Assembly (NCBI GenBank): GCA_018524345.1
Contig: JADQAZ010000001.1
Span: forward strand, 620,001 to 684,000
Direction: 5' to 3'
DNA: 64,000 nt
Origin: Harenicola maris
GTDB lineage: Bacteria > Pseudomonadota > Alphaproteobacteria > Rhodobacterales > Rhodobacteraceae
The position numbers were made by a program, and so were the translations under genes. Under the pieces are notes generated by a model. That model saw only the letters and a program-made list of their open reading frames with translations. It made no database searches and had not been told where the DNA came from. Of the stretch, positions 46,042 to 53,921 are shown piece by piece; position 1 is the first letter of the stretch; each line of letters starts with the position of its first letter.

Positions 46042-48450
46042 ATGTCCGAGCAAATCAATTCGTCTTATCCGGTGCTGCCCCTGCGCGATATCGTGGTGTT
46101 CCCACATATGATCGTGCCGCTGTTTGTGGGCCGGGAAAAATCCGTGCGCGCGCTTGAGGAAGTCATGGCCGATGACAAGCAGATCCTGCTGTCGAGCCAG
46201 ATCGACCCCGCCGTGGATGATCCGGAAACGGACGGTATCTATAAGGCCGGTGTTCTGGCCAATGTGCTGCAACTGTTGAAGCTGCCTGATGGCACGGTGA
46301 AGGTTCTGGTTGAGGGCCGCGCCCGGGTGCGGATTACCGAATATATCGAGAACGAGAATTTCTTTGAGGCGCGGGCGGAGTATCTGACCGAGATGCCGGG
46401 CAATGAGGCCGCTGTGACGGCCCTGATCCGCACGGTTGGTGCGGAGTTTGAACGCTATGCCAAGGTGAAGAAAAACGTGCCCGAGGAGGCCATGGCCGCC
46501 GTGGCCGAGGCGCGCGAGCCTGCGAAGCTGGCCGATCTGGTTTCCGGTCATCTGGGCCTTGAGGTCGAGCAGAAGCAGGAGCTTCTGGAGACCCTGTCTG
46601 TGGCCGAGCGTCTGGAGAAGGTTTACGGGTTGATGCAGGGCGAGATGAACGTTCTGCAGGTCGAGAAGAAGATCAAGACCCGGGTGAAGACCCAGATGGA
46701 GCGCACCCAGCGCGAGTATTATCTGAATGAGCAGATGAAGGCCATTCAGAAGGAGCTTGGCGACGGGGAAGAGGGCGCGAGCGAGGTTGACGAGCTTGAG
46801 GGCCGCATCGAGGGCACGAAACTGTCCAAAGAGGCGCGCGAGAAGGCCGATGCCGAGATCAAGAAGCTCAAGAACATGAGCCCGATGTCCGCCGAGGCCA
46901 CGGTTGTGCGCAACTATCTCGATTGGATGTTGTCGATCCCCTGGGGTGTGAAATCCCGCGTGAAGAAGGACCTTGTTGCGGCGCAGAAGGTTTTGGACAA
47001 CGACCATTTCGGCCTTGAGAAGGTGAAGGAGCGGATCGTCGAGTATCTGGCGGTTCAGCAGCGTTCGAAGAAGCTGAAGGGCCCGATCATGTGCCTTGTT
47101 GGCCCCCCCGGCGTTGGGAAAACCTCGCTCGGGAAATCTGTGGCCAAGGCCACGGGGCGCGAGTTTATTCGCATCTCCTTGGGCGGTGTGCGCGATGAGA
47201 GCGAAATTCGCGGTCACCGGCGGACCTATATTGGCTCCATGCCCGGCAAGATCATTCAGGCGCTGAAGAAGGCGAAGACGACGAACCCTCTGATCCTCCT
47301 CGATGAGATCGACAAGATGGGGCAGGATTTCCGCGGCGATCCTGCGTCGGCGATGCTGGAGGTTCTGGACCCCGAGCAGAACGGCAGCTTTGTCGATCAC
47401 TACCTTGAGGTGGAATATGATCTGTCGAACGTGATGTTCCTGACCACGGCGAACTCCTACAACATGCCCGGGCCGCTTTTGGACCGGATGGAGATCATCC
47501 CGCTGGCCGGTTACACCGAGGACGAGAAGCGCGAGATTGCCAAGCAGCATCTGATCAACAAGCAGGTGAAGAACCACGGGCTGAAGCCTGCGGAATTCGC
47601 CCTTGAGGAAGAGGCCCTGCAGGAGATGATCCGCACCTACACCCGCGAGGCGGGCGTGCGGAACCTTGAGCGCGAGATTGCGAAGCTGGCCCGGAAGGCC
47701 GTGACCAAGATCGTCCGCAAGGAGGTCGAGGCGGTCAATATCGGTAAGGATGACCTTGAGGAGTTCCTCGGGGTGAGCAAATACCGCTATGGTTTGACCG
47801 AGCTGGAGGATCAGATCGGTGTTGTCACCGGCCTAGCCTATACCAGCGTTGGCGGCGATCTGTTGCAGATCGAGGCTTTGAAATTGCCCGGGAAGGGGCG
47901 GATGAAGACCACCGGCAAGCTGGGCGATGTGATGAAAGAGAGCATCGATGCGGCGGCCTCTTATGTGCGGTCGATCAGCCCCGAGATTGGCGTGAAGCCG
48001 CCGCAGTTCGAGCGGATGGATATTCACGTGCACGTGCCCGACGGGGCGACGCCGAAGGACGGGCCATCGGCCGGTCTGGCCATGGTGACCTCTATAGTGT
48101 CGGTTCTGACGGGGATTCCCGTGCGCCGCGATATCGCCATGACCGGCGAGGTTTCCCTGCGCGGGAATGCCATGCCGATTGGCGGGCTGAAAGAGAAGCT
48201 GCTTGCGGCGCTGCGCGGCGGGGTGAAGACCGTGTTGATCCCCGAGGAGAACGAGAAGGACCTGTCGGAGATTCCCGATAACGTCAAAGAGGGGCTGGAG
48301 ATTATCCCAGTCACTCATGTGTCAGAGGTTCTCAAGCATGCGCTGGTGCGGGTGCCCGAGGCGATTGAATGGGACGAGGCCGCCGAGGAGGCCGCTGCTG
48401 CCGCTTTGGCCGCGAAGTCCGGCAATGGGGCAGGGGCGACAGCGCACTAA
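46042..48450 (+). CDS. lon: ATP-dependent protease Lon
   Basis: 802 aa. ATG 46042 is used because AAGGA lies 6 nt upstream; the ATG at 46036 is adjacent to it. N-domain YPVLPLRDIVVFPHMIVPLF, a long coiled middle, Walker A GPPGVGKTS, Walker B PLILLDEIDKM, and protease domain with catalytic serine in PKDGPSAGLAM and lysine in GLKEKLLAALRGG. The C-terminus has an Ala-rich tail. Degrades misfolded and regulatory proteins. Confidence 0.98.
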   Translation: MSEQINSSYPVLPLRDIVVFPHMIVPLFVGREKSVRALEEVMADDKQILLSSQIDPAVDDPETDGIYKAGVLANVLQLLKLPDGTVKVLVEGRARVRITEYIENENFFEARAEYLTEMPGNEAAVTALIRTVGAEFERYAKVKKNVPEEAMAAVAEAREPAKLADLVSGHLGLEVEQKQELLETLSVAERLEKVYGLMQGEMNVLQVEKKIKTRVKTQMERTQREYYLNEQMKAIQKELGDGEEGASEVDELEGRIEGTKLSKEAREKADAEIKKLKNMSPMSAEATVVRNYLDWMLSIPWGVKSRVKKDLVAAQKVLDNDHFGLEKVKERIVEYLAVQQRSKKLKGPIMCLVGPPGVGKTSLGKSVAKATGREFIRISLGGVRDESEIRGHRRTYIGSMPGKIIQALKKAKTTNPLILLDEIDKMGQDFRGDPASAMLEVLDPEQNGSFVDHYLEVEYDLSNVMFLTTANSYNMPGPLLDRMEIIPLAGYTEDEKREIAKQHLINKQVKNHGLKPAEFALEEEALQEMIRTYTREAGVRNLEREIAKLARKAVTKIVRKEVEAVNIGKDDLEEFLGVSKYRYGLTELEDQIGVVTGLAYTSVGGDLLQIEALKLPGKGRMKTTGKLGDVMKESIDAAASYVRSISPEIGVKPPQFERMDIHVHVPDGATPKDGPSAGLAMVTSIVSVLTGIPVRRDIAMTGEVSLRGNAMPIGGLKEKLLAALRGGVKTVLIPEENEKDLSEIPDNVKEGLEIIPVTHVSEVLKHALVRVPEAIEWDEAAEEAAAAALAAKSGNGAGATAH

Positions 48451-48476
48451 CCCCTTGGTTTTCTGAAATGATAAAG

Positions 48477-48509
48477 GGCCCCGGTCGCGTGATGCGATCG
48501 GGGCCTTTT
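48477..48509 (+). terminator. Rho-independent terminator of lon
   Basis: 12-bp stem (48477-48488/48494-48505, one G:U), 5-nt loop, TTTT. Confidence 0.88.
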
Positions 48510-48532
48510 CGCTTTGGAGGCTGAGGATTTTT

Positions 48533-49258
48533 TTAAAAGCCGATGCCGCCGGAGCCACCGGATCCGCCGAGGCTGACGCTCAGCCCGCCGGAGCCGCCGA
48601 TATTGACGGAGGCCACATCGGCCACATCGACGCTGATGCCTTGACCCGCGCTGGCGCTGAGCCCGTCATTGGCGGAGACATTGGCCGCGGTATCGGTGGA
48701 GACGCTGACGACGGAAGTGCCGCCTGCGTTGACATCGACGCTGTTGGAGTTGCTGACGCTGATGCCGCCATTGCCTGCGGAGAGGCCGGTGTCCGTGTCC
48801 ACATCGACGGAGGCGACATTGCCGGCGGAGACGGAGGCGTCGGCATCGACATTCACCGAGCCATTGCCGGCGGAGACAGTGGCGCCGGCGTCAACGGAGG
48901 CGACATTGCCGGCGGAGGCCTCTGCCTCGACATCGACATTGACGGAGCCGCTGTTCGAGCCGCTGCCCGAGCCGCTGTTGCCGTTGGAGGCCGTCGTCTC
49001 GCCGCCCGAAGCGGTGGTTGCGTTGCCGGTGTTGCCGGTGGATGCCTCTGCGGTTGAGGTATCCGTGCTGTCTTGGGGCTGCGCTGTGCTGGGCGCCTGG
49101 CCTGCGGTTTCGGAGCCGCCACCGTTGGAGGCATCTGCGGGCTGGTCCGTCAGCAGCAGCGTGCGTTTGGTCGAGATGGGGGTGCCGTCTGGCCCCGGGT
49201 CAGCGAGACATCCGGAGAGGAGACCAGCGACCGCACCAATATAAACAATGTTCTTCAT
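48533..49258 (-). CDS. Low-complexity repeat lipoprotein
   Basis: 241 aa. Lipobox LLSGC gives lipidated C17. After a variable Ser/Thr/Gln-rich linker the rest is made of S, G, N, V, D and A with recurring SAGNVASVD and SAGNGSVNVDAD units, ending in a glycine-rich GGSGGSGGIGF. Likely a surface or periplasmic structural protein; no homologous family recalled. Its promoter region contains CtrA-like TTAA-N7-TTAA. Confidence 0.8.
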   Translation of the reverse strand: MKNIVYIGAVAGLLSGCLADPGPDGTPISTKRTLLLTDQPADASNGGGSETAGQAPSTAQPQDSTDTSTAEASTGNTGNATTASGGETTASNGNSGSGSGSNSGSVNVDVEAEASAGNVASVDAGATVSAGNGSVNVDADASVSAGNVASVDVDTDTGLSAGNGGISVSNSNSVDVNAGGTSVVSVSTDTAANVSANDGLSASAGQGISVDVADVASVNIGGSGGLSVSLGGSGGSGGIGF

Positions 49259-49727
49259 CGGATTTTCCTTCTGTTCGCTCGATGTGAGATCAGGGTCGGC
49301 CTGAAAAGGTTAACAAAAGGTTAACGGCCATGGTTAACACATTGAAACTGCTGTGTTATTTTGGTGTTCGAAATGGGGCAAAGCTGGCGAAAATGGGGGG
49401 ATTTTCGGGCAGGGGGCCTGCGGGGTGTTTGGGGGGCTTTGCCGGTTTCGCGGGGCGAAGGGTTTGGCGGAGTTGGGGAATCTGCCGGTGGCGGGGGGTG
49501 GTGCGCTTGCCGGGGGGCTTGCCACATTTCGAGGCGATCGGGGCCTGGGATTGAGGCGCGGGGAGACTGAGGGGCCTGTTAGGGAATAGGGATGAATTTA
49601 ATAGACTTATCGGGAGGGGTGTTTCCGGGCAACACTTCTGCGTCCTTTGCCTAAAAAACGGGCAAAGATGGGCTGTGCTAAATCCTTGAGAATCAAGAAA
49701 AATTGATGCACCTGTATACAGGCGGGG
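49259..49727. other. 469-nt intergenic stretch
   Basis: Between two minus-strand envelope genes. Short open frames exist on both strands but none has a ribosome site and family-like composition together. It contains the CtrA-like sites at 49308-49338 and otherwise G-rich sequence without recognisable elements. Confidence 0.6.
49308..49338 (-). promoter_or_regulatory. CtrA-type binding sites (three GGTTAAC)
   Basis: GGTTAAC occurs at 49308, 49319 and 49332. The first two form TTAA-N7-TTAA (49310-49324), the CtrA full-site consensus of alphaproteobacteria; the third reads TTAACCAT on the minus strand, the classic half site. They lie 50-80 nt upstream of the repeat lipoprotein start. Confidence 0.55.
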
Positions 49728-49970
49728 CTATTTATCCTCGCCGATGCCTGCGATCACCACGGGGATCAGCGCGGCGGGGCCGACGGCCAGCGCGGCGGCG
49801 ATGACCATGGTGGTGAAGGCGATCCGCTCGTCGTGGCTCACTTGTGGGGCGATGGCGACGGGGGCGGTGACCGGGGCCTCTACGATCGGGTCGCTCAGGC
49901 CGCCTGCGCCCGCGGGGGTAGCAAGAAGGAGGGCGGCGGCGGGGAGGGTGTTTTTGAAAAGAGCGTGCAT
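49728..49970 (-). CDS. Small exported or membrane protein
   Basis: 80 aa from ATG 49970 (MHALFKNTLPAAALLLATPAGA), preceded by AGGCGA; an ATG 7 codons upstream overlaps a TTAACCAT element. A signal peptide is followed by a short proline/valine-rich stretch and a C-terminal hydrophobic helix (VIAAALAVGPAALIPVVIAGI). No family recognised. Confidence 0.65.
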   Translation of the reverse strand: MHALFKNTLPAAALLLATPAGAGGLSDPIVEAPVTAPVAIAPQVSHDERIAFTTMVIAAALAVGPAALIPVVIAGIGEDK

Positions 49971-50201
49971 ATTTCGCCTGCTGTTAACCATAGATTTACG
50001 CGGGCAGATTAAAATACCCCTATGTTATCAGGCAAGATTTATGCGAAAGGGGGCGTTTTATCCCCATATGTGGGGATTTTTGGGCACATTTCCGCGGTTC
50101 GGCGCTGCTTCACGCGAAATTCGGGGATGGTTCTGGCCTCGCTGGTCGCTTCGTCCTAACCTTGGAGAAACGTGTCAGCCGTATCAGGAGCCTTGAGTTT
50201 T

Positions 50202-50720
50202 ATGGCCAAGAAACCAACCACCGCCCCGAAAACCGCCAGCGGCGCAAAGCCTGCGGCCAAAACGCGGGCCAAAGCGGCGCCAAAGGCGAGCGCCAAGAGC
50301 ACCGCGAGTGCCGCGCGCAAGCCGAGGGCCGCGGCGAAGCCGAAGGCGCCCGCGAAGACCCCCGCCAAGGCCAAAACGCCAGCGACGCCAGCGGTGGTGA
50401 GCCAAGCCACGCCGGTGGTGGCTGGGCCGACGATCAAGAAGAACGAGCTGTTTGATCGCATCATGCTGACCACCGGCGCGAAGAAAAAGGACGTGAAGCC
50501 GATTGTCGAGGCGACCCTGCGTGCCCTTGGTGATGCGCTGAGCGCGGGGGAGGAATTGCAGGTTCCGCCCCTCGGGAAGGTGAAGGTGCACCGGCAGAAG
50601 GACCTCGCCAATGGCGAGATGCTGATGCTGAAGCTGCGGCGCACCGGCCCCTCCACGGCGCAGGCGCCGACACCGACGCCGGGCGGCGGGGCCGATCCGG
50701 TGAAGGATGCGGCGGAGTAG
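50202..50720 (+). CDS. HU-family DNA-binding protein with H1-like Lys/Ala tail
   Basis: 172 aa from ATG 50202 (AGGAG 11 nt upstream; a GTG at 50172 with GGAG is possible). Residues 1-75 are a Lys/Ala/Pro tail of AKA/PAK units like histone H1 or AlgP; residues 78-150 are an HU/IHF domain (KKNELFDRIMLTTGAKKKDV, LGDALSAGEELQVPPLGKV, KVHRQKDLANGEMLMLKLRR). Normal HU is about 90 aa without a tail. Probably a nucleoid protein with enhanced DNA compaction. Confidence 0.85.
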   Translation: MAKKPTTAPKTASGAKPAAKTRAKAAPKASAKSTASAARKPRAAAKPKAPAKTPAKAKTPATPAVVSQATPVVAGPTIKKNELFDRIMLTTGAKKKDVKPIVEATLRALGDALSAGEELQVPPLGKVKVHRQKDLANGEMLMLKLRRTGPSTAQAPTPTPGGGADPVKDAAE

Positions 50721-50761
50721 GGACGCTTGGCTACGCGCCGAAAGGCGGCGTGAGACTGTTG

Positions 50762-50793
50762 AAAGGCCAAGGCAGGGAATGCCTTGGCCTTTT
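50762..50793 (+). terminator. Rho-independent terminator
   Basis: 13-bp perfect stem AAAGGCCAAGGCA/TGCCTTGGCCTTT with GGGAA loop and T-run. Ends the HU-like gene. Confidence 0.88.
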
Positions 50794-50810
50794 GTCTGTC
50801 CGGCGGGCGG

Positions 50811-51005
50811 CTACCACAGGGTTTTCCAGCTCGACCCGCGCGGGGGCAGGTCGGTGGGATCAAGGCCGATATCTTTGCACAGATGCGGATCATGGCGCAG
50901 CGCGCCGAGGGCGCGGCGGGTGATACGGGCCTGCTTGCGGGTGCGATGCTGCTCTGCGAGGCGGGAGAGCAGGGGGGAGGTGCTGTGTTTTGAGCCTTGG
51001 GCCAT
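50811..51005 (-). CDS. Small DUF1127-like protein, putative SoxR target
   Basis: 64 aa from ATG 51005 (AAGAGG 9 nt upstream). Basic N-terminal half (RLAEQHRTRKQARITRRALGAL) and RHDPHLCKDIGLDPTDLPP, which resembles the 'L..RDL.DIGL' core of DUF1127 proteins. Transcribed divergently from soxR with the SoxR box between; the box lies in the 19-bp spacer of a -35/-10 pair directed at this gene. DUF1127 proteins affect RNA and phosphate/arginine metabolism in some alphaproteobacteria; here the function is unknown. Confidence 0.65.
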   Translation of the reverse strand: MAQGSKHSTSPLLSRLAEQHRTRKQARITRRALGALRHDPHLCKDIGLDPTDLPPRGSSWKTLW

Positions 51006-51027
51006 GGGGGTCATCCTCTTGAAAGTT

Positions 51028-51075
51028 CAGTTGATGACTGGCAAGCTAATTCCTCAAGTGAACTTGAGGTCAAAC
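51028..51075 (-). promoter_or_regulatory. SoxR box and MerR-type promoter
   Basis: CCTCAAGTGAACTTGAGG (51052-51069) is an 18-bp palindrome differing in one central base from the E. coli soxS SoxR box. On the minus strand it sits between TTGACC (-35) and TAGCTT (-10) with a 19-nt spacer, the overlong spacing characteristic of MerR-family activation. Confidence 0.8.
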
Positions 51076-51080
51076 GAAAA

Positions 51081-51551
51081 ATGGCAAAGACAGTGGCGAA
51101 TGATTTGAGCGTCGGGCAGATGGCCGAGCGCGCCGGGGTCGCGGTGTCGACGCTGCATTTCTATGAGGCTGAGGGGCTGATCGAGAGTTGGCGCACGCCG
51201 GCCAATCATCGCCGCTATGACCGGCGCGAGCTGCGCCGCGTTGCGATTATCCGCGTGGCGCAGGGCCTTGGCATCCCCTTGGCGGAGATTCGCGAGGTTC
51301 TGGGCGATGTGCCGCGCGGGCGGGCCGTTTCCGCGGCCGATTGGGCCGGAGCGGCGGAAAACTGGGCCGAGGCGCTGGACGACCGGATCGAGCAGCTCCT
51401 GCGACTGCGCGACAGTCTGGGAGCCTGCATCGGCTGTGGCTGCCTCTCGCTGGAGCATTGCCCGCTTTATAACCCCGCCGACACCCTTGGCAGCCAAGGG
51501 CCGGGGGCGCAAAAATGGGCGCAAAGGCCTGCAAAACCAACGGCGTCGTGA
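51081..51551 (+). CDS. soxR: Redox-sensitive transcriptional activator SoxR
   Basis: 156 aa. MerR helix-turn-helix (LSVGQMAERAGVAVSTLHFYEAEG, NHRRYDRRELRRVAIIRVAQ), a dimerisation helix and the [2Fe-2S] cysteine cluster CIGCGCLSLEHC (C-x2-C-x-C-x5-C), identical in spacing to E. coli SoxR. ATG 51081 is the family start. No soxS is adjacent, as is usual outside enterics; the likely target is the divergent 64-aa gene. Confidence 0.95.
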   Translation: MAKTVANDLSVGQMAERAGVAVSTLHFYEAEGLIESWRTPANHRRYDRRELRRVAIIRVAQGLGIPLAEIREVLGDVPRGRAVSAADWAGAAENWAEALDDRIEQLLRLRDSLGACIGCGCLSLEHCPLYNPADTLGSQGPGAQKWAQRPAKPTAS

Positions 51552-51639
51552 CGCCGTTTGATTTTTCGGAGAAAAATCGCGTCCGCCCTGTCAGATGCTC
51601 TTGCCATTGCCCGCCGCATTGGTTTAAGACGCGCCTCAC

Positions 51640-51691
<52 letters not shown>

Positions 51692-51715
<24 letters not shown>

Positions 51716-51860
51716 CTCCCTCTCCGGATTGCTCTACCGATGACGGTTGCCACGTTGATGGCCCGACCTTTGCGTGCCCTTCGGGCAAGCTGTGGTCTGG
51801 CGTTCGAGCCTCTCATCACCCACCATACCTCCCTTGTTATGCTCTACCGATAGCGGGTGC
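51692..51860 (+). repeat. Tandem duplication of the tRNA-Val 3' end (110-bp offset)
   Basis: The last 24 nt of the tRNA (51692-51715) recur exactly at 51802-51825, and the sequence behind it (GCTCTACCGAT at 51731) recurs at 51841, both with a 110-bp offset. The second copy lacks the 5' half of the tRNA and cannot fold. Confidence 0.85.
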
Positions 51861-51868
51861 CGTTTAGG

Positions 51869-52591
51869 TCACCGGAGCGGTTCGATTGTGATGGCCTGTT
51901 CAAGCACTTCCAGATGGGCGTTCAGCAAGCCCTCCCACTCCTTGGCATTCGCGCCGCCTTGGCGCAGGGCCGATGCGGTTAGGCCCTTTGGTGCCAAATC
52001 CTCGGCCTGTAGGATCAGCATCTCTTGTCTTGGAGCATCCTTCGGCACGTAGGCGAACCGCGACCAGATATAGTTTTTGGGCAGGGGGAAGCCATGTTCA
52101 TCGGTAAAGCTGTAGTAGCGTTCGGAATCCGTGCCCGGTAGCCCGTTGGGGACCAGCCAGTGACGGCGGACCGGATCGGCATCCACAAAGAAATCCAAGG
52201 GGCCAATGGTGACCGCCCTTGGCGCTGCGGAATAGTCGTAGGTGCCTTTGATTTCGGGCAGGATTGCCTCGAATTGGACGTTGATCAGGGATTTTGTTGA
52301 GCCGTCGGGGTGCGCGGAAGCGAAGAAATATTGCTCCGCCTCGACCGTGCCATAGAGGATAAACCTCTGTGCGCCCAGATACCTGTATTCCGGTGGAAAG
52401 GTGATGCGCGCCGCCGGATGCTCTTGGGAGGTCAGCGTGGTTCCCTCGACGATGCGTTTCAGGCCCTCGGTCGTCACCTCTGACGAGAAGCGGCCGGGGT
52501 GGCTGTAGTGGATCTTGTAGAGGGCATAGCCGGCCGTGGCGGCAAGGCCGAGGCCAAGCAGGGCCGCGGTGATCTTGATGTATTTTCTCAC
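51869..52591 (-). CDS. Membrane-anchored protein, possible T6SS immunity factor
   Basis: 240 aa from GTG 52591, which has GCGGAG 8 nt upstream and puts a membrane helix (ITAALLGLGLAATAGYALYKI) at the N-terminus; longer in-frame starts (52651, 52732) add unstructured sequence. The remaining ~210 residues are presumably periplasmic. No family recognised. It follows the T6SS cargo genes on the same strand after 151 nt. A periplasmic anchored protein next to a lipase effector fits an immunity role, which is inference only. Confidence 0.7.
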   Translation of the reverse strand: MRKYIKITAALLGLGLAATAGYALYKIHYSHPGRFSSEVTTEGLKRIVEGTTLTSQEHPAARITFPPEYRYLGAQRFILYGTVEAEQYFFASAHPDGSTKSLINVQFEAILPEIKGTYDYSAAPRAVTIGPLDFFVDADPVRRHWLVPNGLPGTDSERYYSFTDEHGFPLPKNYIWSRFAYVPKDAPRQEMLILQAEDLAPKGLTASALRQGGANAKEWEGLLNAHLEVLEQAITIEPLR

Positions 52592-52742
52592 TTGTCCGCT
52601 CCGCTTTGATGCAATGTCGGCGTTCGGGTTGGAAAACCCGGTGGCCCGCATTTGAGCGTTCACAGCATAGGGTCGGCGGGGTTCTGTCAAGTTCGCGGCG
52701 CTGCCCCGCGCGGAAACTACCGGAGCATTCACGCTGGGGGGC

Positions 52743-53264
52743 TCATCCCGTGCGGCTGCCCGGTTTGGCCTGGACCATGCGGGCGGTGCGGGGGGCGGAC
52801 ATTTCTTGGGTTCTTAGGGTGCCGTCGCCGGAGCGCAGGAAGCGTAGGGTGGCGCCGGTTTCGGGGTGGGGGGACCAGTAGTCGGTGATGGGGCCGAACC
52901 ATGGGGCGATGTCGGCATCACTGGCGGCTTGCATCATCGGGACGAAGACGCGGGGGTCGTAGAAGCGGAACAGGCCGACGCGGCCGTCGGGCAGGATGGC
53001 TTGGAGGGATTTGCGGAGTTGGCGGCGGACCTCCATCAGGGGCGCGTCGGCGAAGCAGGAGATGCCCCAGAGCGCGAGCCAGCCGTGGGCCTGAAACGCC
53101 TGTTTGAAGCGGGTCTGGGGCCGGATTGGCAGGATATAGGGCGCGGCGGGGGCCAGCACCGGATCGATGACGCCGCCGAAGAGGCAGGCGGCGTCGGGCT
53201 CTGTCTGGATCAGGGCGTAGAGGCGGGGGTCGCGGGCGGCGTCGATCAGGGCGTAGCGGGGCAT
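52743..53264 (-). CDS. DUF4123 domain protein (T6SS effector adaptor)
   Basis: 173 aa. DUF4123 pattern: YALIDAARDPRLYALI, a central GWLALWGISCFADAPLMEVRRQLRKSL with FRFYDPRVFVPMM, and the end WFGPITDYWSPHPE. In T6SS loci such proteins (Tap-1/TEC) load a specific effector on the VgrG/PAAR spike. It begins 3 nt after the PAAR gene stop; last gene of the coupled unit. Confidence 0.88.
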   Translation of the reverse strand: MPRYALIDAARDPRLYALIQTEPDAACLFGGVIDPVLAPAAPYILPIRPQTRFKQAFQAHGWLALWGISCFADAPLMEVRRQLRKSLQAILPDGRVGLFRFYDPRVFVPMMQAASDADIAPWFGPITDYWSPHPETGATLRFLRSGDGTLRTQEMSAPRTARMVQAKPGSRTG

Positions 53265-53267
53265 GGC

Positions 53268-53921
53268 TCAGGTTGCGCCCCCTGTATCGGCGGCGCTATC
53301 GGCATCCATTTCGGCCTGAAGGTCGCGGCGGGCCTTGGCCTGTGCGCGGCGTTGGCGCTTTTCCTCCTCTGCTGCGCGGGCGCATTTCTCGCAGAAGGGC
53401 GCGCCGGTTTTGGCGGCTTCGATCAGGGCGGCGGCTTGGGCGGCGGCTTGGGACAGGGCGGGGCCGCTGGAGAAGGCGGGGCTGTGCGGGGTGCCGGGGT
53501 CGGGGTTGCCGGAGGTGAGTTTGAGGGCCTCCATCGCCTCGGCCACGGAGCGGTCCGTCTGGCCGGGCGGGGCCGCAGCGCCCATGCCGAGGCCCATGGA
53601 GGGGGCGGAGGAGGAGGCGCCGATAAAGACATTGGGCGAGCCCATGGAGATCGCCCCGCCGTGCGCCGTGCTGTCGCCCATGCGGGCGGCGGGCATGGCG
53701 GCGATATGCACCGTGGGCGAGCCTGCGACGATGACATCGGGGATGCCGATGCACAGGCAGGTGTCGGAGATGCGCGCGGCGGGCAGAAAGTTGATCAGCA
53801 CCGTGGGCGCGCCGGTCAGGATCGGCCCGCCGACATGGGGGACCGGCGGGGTGATCGGCGTGGGCGGGGTGATCATCGGGCAGAGGTGCATGTCCGACAT
53901 GCGGGCGGCGGGCTGGCTCAT
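53268..53921 (-). CDS. PAAR domain protein (T6SS spike tip)
   Basis: 217 aa. Three PAAR-type motifs: ARMSDMHLCPM, ARISDTCLCIG and ARMGDSTAHGG, with the repeated GSPTV/GAPTV/GSPNV turns, cover residues 1-105. The C-terminal ~90 residues are Ala-rich and helical with a CEKC pair, perhaps a recruitment tail. Its ATG overlaps the upstream gene's stop (ATGA). Confidence 0.92.
   Translation of the reverse strand: MSQPAARMSDMHLCPMITPPTPITPPVPHVGGPILTGAPTVLINFLPAARISDTCLCIGIPDVIVAGSPTVHIAAMPAARMGDSTAHGGAISMGSPNVFIGASSSAPSMGLGMGAAAPPGQTDRSVAEAMEALKLTSGNPDPGTPHSPAFSSGPALSQAAAQAAALIEAAKTGAPFCEKCARAAEEEKRQRRAQAKARRDLQAEMDADSAADTGGAT

Noticed and set aside
45865-47577. 570-aa minus-strand frame opposite the 5' half of lon
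   Set aside because: Leu/His-rich antisense frame of lon, no domain.
49330-49554. 74-aa plus-strand frame starting at the CtrA-like site
   Set aside because: No ribosome site, Gly/Arg/Trp-rich composition of random GC-rich DNA.
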